The notes below the pieces were generated by a model, which saw nothing but the letters and a program-made list of their open reading frames with translations, had not been told where the DNA came from and did no database searches. Both the position numbers and the translations under genes were made by a program. From assembly GCA_946411505.1 (NCBI GenBank), contig CAMKEG010000005.1, positions 1 through 64,000 on the forward strand: a DNA stretch of 64,000 nucleotides, given 5' to 3'. Below, piece after piece: positions 59,854 through 64,000 of the stretch (the stretch's first letter is position 1; each line of letters starts with the position of its first letter). The stretch is from an uncultured Treponema sp. Its GTDB lineage: Bacteria > Spirochaetota > Spirochaetia > Treponematales > Treponemataceae.

Positions 59854-59909
59854 ATTTTTCCTTTTTTAAATATAATACAATAAAATGATTTGGCGTGTCT
59901 AGTTTTGCG

Positions 59910-60356
59910 CTATTCCCAGCACTCGGCCACAAGGCAGAGGTCTTCTTGGCCAAAGAGGTTTGCCATTTCCAAAACGCCGGTTATGGTGACAAGGCTTCCG
60001 TCGGCGGGAAAGTCGGTTGGGTATTTTTTGTTTGCAAGCGGAAGGATGTTGAGGCCGGTCGGGCAGCAGCCAGTGGCGTCCCAAACAAAGACGGCGAACA
60101 CGCGCTTTCCTTGGTGGACGTCGCTTGCGAATTGCCCTTTGATTTTGGCAGTCTTGTCCTTGTACTTTTGCGGGTCAACCATCATGTCAAAGACAAGGCC
60201 GCTTGCCATGTTGAAATTCATTTTGGTAAAGTCCCAGTCGATTTTTTGGCCGGGAGACATTTTTGGAGGCCGCGACGCAAAGGGAACTTCTTGCGCTGCC
60301 GGGGCAAAAAGCGCCGCAAAGAATAGCGTCGCGATTGCGAAAAATATTTTTTTCAT
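59910..60356 (-). CDS. Exported protein of the zinc operon, unknown function
   Basis: A 148-residue protein with a signal peptide ending APAAQ. The core (KTAKIKGQFASDVHQGKRVFAVFVWDATGCCPTGL) resembles an OB-fold, with a CCPTGL Cys pair that could bind metal or form a disulfide. It starts 22 bp after the znuA-like gene with SD GGAGG and closes the fur-znuA operon, so a role in zinc handling is likely. I do not know a named family. Confidence 0.68.
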   Translation of the reverse strand: MKKIFFAIATLFFAALFAPAAQEVPFASRPPKMSPGQKIDWDFTKMNFNMASGLVFDMMVDPQKYKDKTAKIKGQFASDVHQGKRVFAVFVWDATGCCPTGLNILPLANKKYPTDFPADGSLVTITGVLEMANLFGQEDLCLVAECWE

Positions 60357-60378
60357 GCATTGCCTCCTTGCGCTTGCT

Positions 60379-61395
60379 TTAACGCAGCGCTTTTTTAAGA
60401 ACTTCCAAGTTTTTCTTCATCGCCGAAAGATACGAGCGGCCGGCCTTGATGTCCTTTTGGGTGATGGACTGGAGGGAATCCATTTCCAAGATTTCGGCGC
60501 TCTTCTTTTTTGTGTTGGAAACGATTGTCTTGGCGATTTTTTTGTCGCTCTTTTCTATCGTAAGAACGGCGTTGAGGCCAAGCTCGTCAACTTTTTTGGC
60601 AAGGAAAATCACCGTTTCAAAACTGGCTTCCGTCTCCGCGCTGCAGCCTACAAAGGCCGCGTAATACTTAAGATTGTAGTCGTCGGCCAAGTAGCGGAAG
60701 GGGAATCGGTCGCCGAACAAAATTGTTTTCTTTGCGGCCGCCGCGACAGTCGCTTTGCACTGCGCGTCAAGGTCAAGAAGCTCTTTTGCGTAGGCGTCCG
60801 CGTTGGCCTTGTAGACGGCGGCATTGGCGGAGTCAAGCTCGGCGATTTTTTGCGCGAGCGCTTCCACAAGCGCGGCGGCGTTCCTTAAAGAAAGCCAAAC
60901 ATGCTCGTCGTACTCAACCTCGTCGTGGTGATGATGGCGGCCGTCGTGGTCATGGTCGTCATCGTGGTCGGCGTGTTCATGCTCATGCTCGTCTTCTTCC
61001 TCTTCTTCTTCGGCCTGCATTCCTTCGACGATTTCCTCTTCCTTTACTTTGTCGCCAAGGGCTTCCATCATGTTCACTACAATCATGTTCTTGTTCTTGG
61101 CCTCGGCGACGGCTTTTTCTATCCATTCGTCGCTTTCGCCGCCTACAAACACCAGCATGTCGCAAACAGAAATTTTCGCGATGTCCTTGATTGAGGCTTG
61201 ATAGCTGTGCAAGTCCGTTCCGTTGTTTTGAAGGAGCGTGACGTTAAAGCTTGCGGCCTTGTCGCCGAGAATGTTCATCACCCAATCGTATTCGGGATAA
61301 GTCACGCAAACGATGGATTTTTTGGAAGCGGCGAAGGCGCATGAAAAAAGCGCGACGGCCGCGGCAAAAATAATTGTCTTGATTGTCTTGTTCAT
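60379..61395 (-). CDS. znuA: ZnuA-like zinc ABC transporter binding protein with His-rich loop
   Basis: About 338 residues from the ATG at 61395 (SD GAGG). Signal peptide ends CAFAA. The cluster A-I fold is visible: CVTYPEYDWVMNILG at the start, a first ligand loop near DLHSY, the acidic/His-rich loop (about 135-165, runs of EDEHEHEHAD and DGRHHHHDE) and DEHVWLSLRNAA with the second ligand His. The long His loop is typical of zinc rather than manganese proteins. It is co-transcribed with a Fur-family regulator; no ZnuB or ZnuC gene is in the operon, so the membrane parts are elsewhere. Confidence 0.9.
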   Translation of the reverse strand: MNKTIKTIIFAAAVALFSCAFAASKKSIVCVTYPEYDWVMNILGDKAASFNVTLLQNNGTDLHSYQASIKDIAKISVCDMLVFVGGESDEWIEKAVAEAKNKNMIVVNMMEALGDKVKEEEIVEGMQAEEEEEEDEHEHEHADHDDDHDHDGRHHHHDEVEYDEHVWLSLRNAAALVEALAQKIAELDSANAAVYKANADAYAKELLDLDAQCKATVAAAAKKTILFGDRFPFRYLADDYNLKYYAAFVGCSAETEASFETVIFLAKKVDELGLNAVLTIEKSDKKIAKTIVSNTKKKSAEILEMDSLQSITQKDIKAGRSYLSAMKKNLEVLKKALR

Positions 61396-61464
61396 TTTAT
61401 ACCTCAATTGAATTTCTTTGTTTAATATTTCCGCGATGGGCGCGGCTTGGATGTTTGCGCTTGC

Positions 61465-61767
61465 CTAAACGTTAAGCCTGATTTTTTGCGAGACCAGCGT
61501 TTTGGACTTAAGAAGCGGCCCGCAAACAATCGAGGCGTCCTGAATTTTTTTAAATCTATCGCCTCCGACGGAGACGGCAATAAACAAGGCCAACGACAAA
61601 AGCTTTATGTTTTGTTCCGCGATTTGCAAAAGCAGGCAAATAGGGCAGTCGTCGCCGTGACATTCGTGGAAGCGTTCCGAGGTGGAGAAGAAAATCGAAA
61701 AAAATGTAAGCGCCAAAAGCGCGGCGGCAATTAAAAGCGCGCGCTTCTTTATTTTTTGTTCCTGCAT
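61465..61767 (-). CDS. Small membrane protein with CHGDDCPIC motif, zinc operon
   Basis: About 100 residues from the ATG at 61767, which overlaps the end of the Fur-family gene. One helix (RALLIAAALLALTFFSIFF) is followed by FHECHGDDCPICLLLQIAEQ, a compact Cys/His cluster, and a second hydrophobic stretch. Similar small proteins with a C-x-G-x-x-C-P-x-C motif accompany zinc-transport genes in anaerobes, from memory. A metal-binding role is plausible. The longer reading from 61896 would lie mostly within the regulator gene. Confidence 0.65.
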   Translation of the reverse strand: MQEQKIKKRALLIAAALLALTFFSIFFSTSERFHECHGDDCPICLLLQIAEQNIKLLSLALFIAVSVGGDRFKKIQDASIVCGPLLKSKTLVSQKIRLNV

Positions 61768-62162
61768 TTTTGACACAATCCGTTTAGCGATGATTGGTTC
61801 AGGTTTATCTGAAGCCCCAGCTCTTTTGAAATGGACTTTAAGTATTGTTCGGTCTTTTTGTCGGAAAGATGGATTACTGAACCGCACTTGTTGCATTGAA
61901 AGTGAATGTGTTCCTCGCAGTGGCCGTCCTCTTCCGCGGTCTGGTAGACAAAAGCGTCCGACACCATCGACTTGCGTTTTGTCAGTTTTCCGCTTTCGGT
62001 CATTTTGTCCAAATTGCGGTAGACAGTCGTTTTGTTCACGCTCACGCCGTTTTTTTCAAGGAACGCAGACAGTTCCGCGGCCGTAAAGCCCTTGTCCATT
62101 TTTGTCTGGATGAACTGCGATATCAGCCCGCTTGTTTTGGTGTGGTATGACTTTTGCAACAT
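61749..62162 (-). CDS. Fur-family regulator (Zur-like)
   Basis: About 137 residues starting MLQKSYHTK at 62162. The winged helix includes FTAAELSAFLEKNGVSVNKTTVYRNLDKM. The dimer domain has HCEEHIHFQCNKCGSVIHL and a terminal CQKCRNKK, giving two CxxC pairs for the structural zinc. The operon partners (ZnuA, His-rich) indicate zinc control. A perfect palindrome at 62154-62170 covers its own start codon, and the promoter -10 is nine bases upstream with no SD, so the gene looks autoregulated and leaderless. Confidence 0.87.
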   Translation of the reverse strand: MLQKSYHTKTSGLISQFIQTKMDKGFTAAELSAFLEKNGVSVNKTTVYRNLDKMTESGKLTKRKSMVSDAFVYQTAEEDGHCEEHIHFQCNKCGSVIHLSDKKTEQYLKSISKELGLQINLNQSSLNGLCQKCRNKK

Positions 62163-62170
62163 AGTTGCAA
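62154..62170. promoter_or_regulatory. Palindromic operator over the Fur-family gene start
   Basis: TTGCAAC (62154-62160), ATA, GTTGCAA (62164-62170) form a perfect 7-3-7 palindrome that includes the ATG (62162-62160) and the predicted transcription start. It is a candidate zinc box of this organism. Confidence 0.65.
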
Positions 62171-62171
62171 T

Positions 62172-62200
62172 TTTATAAAACAAATTCGATTTTTTGTCAA
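62172..62200 (-). promoter_or_regulatory. Promoter of the fur-znuA operon
   Basis: On the minus strand TTGACA (62200-62195), 17 nt, TATAAA (62177-62172), then nine bases to the ATG. Leaderless. Confidence 0.75.
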
Positions 62201-62222
62201 GCGGAATTTTTTAAAAAACCTA

Positions 62223-62251
62223 TTGACACTTTTTTTTATTGGCGCTATAAA
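62223..62251 (+). promoter_or_regulatory. Promoter of the ammonium transporter gene
   Basis: TTGACA (62223-62228), 17 nt, TATAAA (62246-62251). Transcription from about 62258 gives a leader of about 138 nt, the longest in the window. No sigma-54 (GG-N10-GC) promoter was seen. Confidence 0.75.
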
Positions 62252-62267
62252 TCGAATCCGTAAGACG

Positions 62268-62384
62268 ATGAGGTCGCAGGAACTTATGTTCCCGCGACCT
62301 TTTTTCTTTAAACGGCGACGGGGCCGGACTTTTCGCGCGAACGCGTGGCGCGGAGGTCTGGCTCCGTCATTTTTTTTACTCTAG
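62268..62384 (+). CDS. Possible 38-codon leader ORF before the amt gene
   Basis: An open frame starting MRSQELMFPRPFFFKRRRG runs through both leader hairpins, and its TAG overlaps the AGGAGG of the amt gene. It has only a weak SD. If translated, ribosomes would disrupt both terminators. It may be chance; coding evidence is weak. Confidence 0.25.
   Translation: MRSQELMFPRPFFFKRRRGRTFRANAWRGGLAPSFFLL
62271..62305 (+). terminator. Leader terminator 1 upstream of the amt gene
   Basis: Arms 62271-62283 and 62288-62300 form a 13-bp stem with one mismatch and a TTAT loop, followed by T residues. It lies about 13 nt after the predicted start of transcription, so it should abort most transcripts unless antagonised. 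Confidence 0.75.
62317..62377 (+). terminator. Leader terminator 2 upstream of the amt gene
   Basis: GACGGGGCCGGAC (62317-62329) pairs with GTCTGGCTCCGTC (62356-62368) with wobble pairs. Eight T residues follow, ending just before AGGAGG of the amt gene. Confidence 0.72.
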
Positions 62385-62395
62385 GAGGAAACGTT

Positions 62396-64000
62396 ATGAG
62401 TGAAGTATGGAGCGTATGGTTCCTAATCGGCGCCGCCCTTGTGTTCTTCATGCAGTGCGGCTTTGCGATGGTTGAGACTGGATTTACGCGAGCGAAGAAC
62501 GCGGGAAACATCATAATGAAAAACTTGATGGATTTCTGCATCGGAACTCCGATGTTCATGTTCTTGGGCTTTGGCCTTATGATGAGCGAGAACTATTTGT
62601 TCGGCGTTATCGGAAAGCCCAACTTGCAGCTTTTCACAAACTTTGCCGACCTTGACTGGTCAAGCTTTGTCTTTAACTTGGTCTTCTGCGCCACGGCCGC
62701 CACAATCGTTTCCGGCTCAATGGCGGAACGCACTAAGTTCAGTGCATACTGCATTTACTCGGCGGTAATCAGCGCGGTCGTCTACCCGATTGAAGCCGGC
62801 TGGGTTTGGAACAGCCAAGGCTGGCTGGTCCAGCTTGGATTCGTTGACTTTGCCGGCGGCGCGGCGATTCACTCCGTAGGCGGCGTGGCGGCTTTGATTG
62901 GCGCGATTTTCCTTGGGCCGCGCATCGGAAAGTACGACTACGACAAAAACGGCAGGGTCATAAAGGCCCACGCCATTCCCGGCCACTCGCTCACTCTTGG
63001 CGCTTTGGGAACCTTCATCTTGTGGTTCGGCTGGTACGGATTCAACGGCGCCGCTTGCACAAAGTTGGAAGGCGTCGGCGGACTCGCCGCCGTTTTCACG
63101 ACTACGACAATCGCTCCCGCCGTTGCCGCCATCACGACAATGTTCTTCACTTGGTTCAAGAACGGAAAGCCCGACGTCTCGATGACCTTGAACGCCGCGC
63201 TCGCCGGCCTTGTCGCCATCACTCCGACTTGCGCCACGGTTGACGCGCTTGGAGCGACAATCATCGGCATCGTAGCCGGCATCATAGTGGTAATCGTTGT
63301 AGAAGGCTTGGACCTTAAGCTTCACATCGACGACCCGGTTGGAGCCGTGGGCGTCCACCTTGCAAACGGCATTTGGGGAACCTTGTCCGACGGCTTGTTC
63401 AACGTTGAGAGCGGCGTTTTCTACGGCGGCGGATTTAAGCACCTTGGCGTTCAGTGCCTTGGAGAATTTACAATCGTCGCCTGGACGACTGTGTGCATGT
63501 TGATAACGTTCACCTTAATCAAGAAGTTCCACGGACTTCGCGCAAGCCGCGAGGAAGAAGTCATCGGCCTTGACAAGCTGGAGCACGGAATCGACAGCGC
63601 TTACGGCGGCTTTATCATGGCTCCGCAAGTCATGACAGGCGGAGAGGCTGGAATCGGAGGCCTTAGCGCCGCCAACGTTTCAGGCGTCACTGGCGACGTT
63701 CCGATGGAAAAGGCCGTTCCTGTCTCAAAGGCTTCAAAAAAGCCCGGCGCCAAGTTCCATATGGTTACAATCATCACACGCGCCAGCAAGTTCGACGAGC
63801 TTAAGAGCGCGATGAACGACATCAACGTCACCGGCATGACAGTCACAAACGTTTTGGGCTGCGGCGTCCAGCACGGACACGCGCAAAAGTACCGCGGCGT
63901 TGAAATGGAAATGAGCTTGCTGCCAAAGATTAAGGTTGACATCGTCGTAAGCGAAGTTCCGGTTGACCTTGTAATCACCGCGGCCAAGGAAGTCTTGTAC
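62396..64000 (+). CDS. amtB: Ammonium transporter fused to a PII signal protein (AmtB-GlnK fusion), partial at window end
   Basis: The frame is open from the ATG at 62396 (SD AGGAGG) to the window end, 535 codons, so the true stop lies outside. Residues about 1-420 are an Amt/Rh channel: MVETGFTRAKNAGNI, AIHSVGGVAALIG with the first pore His, VGVHLANGIWG with the second pore His. After a linker (about 425-448) comes a PII domain: VTIITRASKFDELKSAMND, VTNVLGCG and a T-loop with QKYRGVEM, the Tyr equivalent to the uridylylated Tyr51. PII normally plugs Amt as a separate protein in nitrogen sufficiency; here plug and channel are one chain. About 30 PII residues are missing beyond the window. Confidence 0.93.
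   Translation, partial: MSEVWSVWFLIGAALVFFMQCGFAMVETGFTRAKNAGNIIMKNLMDFCIGTPMFMFLGFGLMMSENYLFGVIGKPNLQLFTNFADLDWSSFVFNLVFCATAATIVSGSMAERTKFSAYCIYSAVISAVVYPIEAGWVWNSQGWLVQLGFVDFAGGAAIHSVGGVAALIGAIFLGPRIGKYDYDKNGRVIKAHAIPGHSLTLGALGTFILWFGWYGFNGAACTKLEGVGGLAAVFTTTTIAPAVAAITTMFFTWFKNGKPDVSMTLNAALAGLVAITPTCATVDALGATIIGIVAGIIVVIVVEGLDLKLHIDDPVGAVGVHLANGIWGTLSDGLFNVESGVFYGGGFKHLGVQCLGEFTIVAWTTVCMLITFTLIKKFHGLRASREEEVIGLDKLEHGIDSAYGGFIMAPQVMTGGEAGIGGLSAANVSGVTGDVPMEKAVPVSKASKKPGAKFHMVTIITRASKFDELKSAMNDINVTGMTVTNVLGCGVQHGHAQKYRGVEMEMSLLPKIKVDIVVSEVPVDLVITAAKEVLY

Noticed and set aside
62258..62396. Glutamine riboswitch or ANTAR-target leader
   Set aside because: No match to the conserved glnA-motif sequence and no pair of A-x-x-G hexaloop stems could be drawn; only terminators are clear.
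1..64000. CRISPR array, prophage, insertion sequence or integron
   Set aside because: No regularly spaced repeats, no transposase, integrase or phage genes were found; the Rpn gene is the only mobile-type gene.

Overview
The window looks like chromosomal DNA of a spirochaete, most probably a gut- or rumen-type Treponema. This is inferred from gene content, not from a search: a class I lysyl-tRNA synthetase, an EF-G with the [10 protein letters not shown]1 motif of the mitochondrial/spirochaete type, GTP-dependent PEP carboxykinase, a DUF115 motility-associated protein, several HD-GYP/HDOD signalling proteins, a chemoreceptor, and a lipoprotein joining a beta-helix to an FGE-sulfatase fold. 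No tRNA or rRNA gene, CRISPR array, prophage or transposase was recognised.

Layout. 0-6.4 kb: a holin-like small toxin candidate, an Rpn/PD-(D/E)XK gene between two identical 34-bp repeats, a large repeat lipoprotein and an exported protein. 6.6-9.6 kb: fusA and a P-loop ATPase. 9.7-15.4 kb: arabinoside use (ArsR-like regulator, GH51 arabinofuranosidase, sugar ABC transporter). 15.6-19.6 kb: membrane protein, lysS, SPOR protein, LapA-like protein. 19.7-24.9 kb: HATPase-HDOD protein, SpoU methyltransferase, chemoreceptor, pseudouridine synthase. 24.9-30.4 kb: PdxR/PdxY vitamin B6 pair, serine acetyltransferase, and a solute-binding protein coupled to an IT-superfamily permease. 30.5-36.3 kb: a Lol-like envelope lipoprotein system. 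36.5-45.9 kb: glyS, a degenerate aldo/keto reductase, two HD-GYP proteins, DUF115 protein, PBP2/FtsI, signal peptidase. 45.9-48.4 kb: metal efflux ATPase with its ArsR/SmtB repressor and a 28-bp operator. 48.5-52.8 kb: acetyltransferase, a 760-bp intergenic region with DnaA-box-like motifs and repeats, M18 aminopeptidase, HD-GYP. 52.9-58.6 kb: pckG and the fatty-acid genes fabD-fabG-fabF-fabZ. 58.7-62.2 kb: exported proteins and a Fur/ZnuA zinc operon. 62.2-64 kb: an AmtB-PII fusion that runs off the window.

Three patterns cut across the genes. First, at least seven genes end in a gene-specific inverted repeat of 12-17 bp that contains the stop codon; its second arm mirrors the gene's own last codons. 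These lack U-tracts, and one is followed by an ordinary terminator. Second, many promoters have the -10 box only 5-9 nt before the ATG with no Shine-Dalgarno sequence, predicting leaderless mRNAs; internal operon genes keep a good SD. Third, intergenic spaces carry several families of short palindromic repeats that share modules over tens of kilobases.
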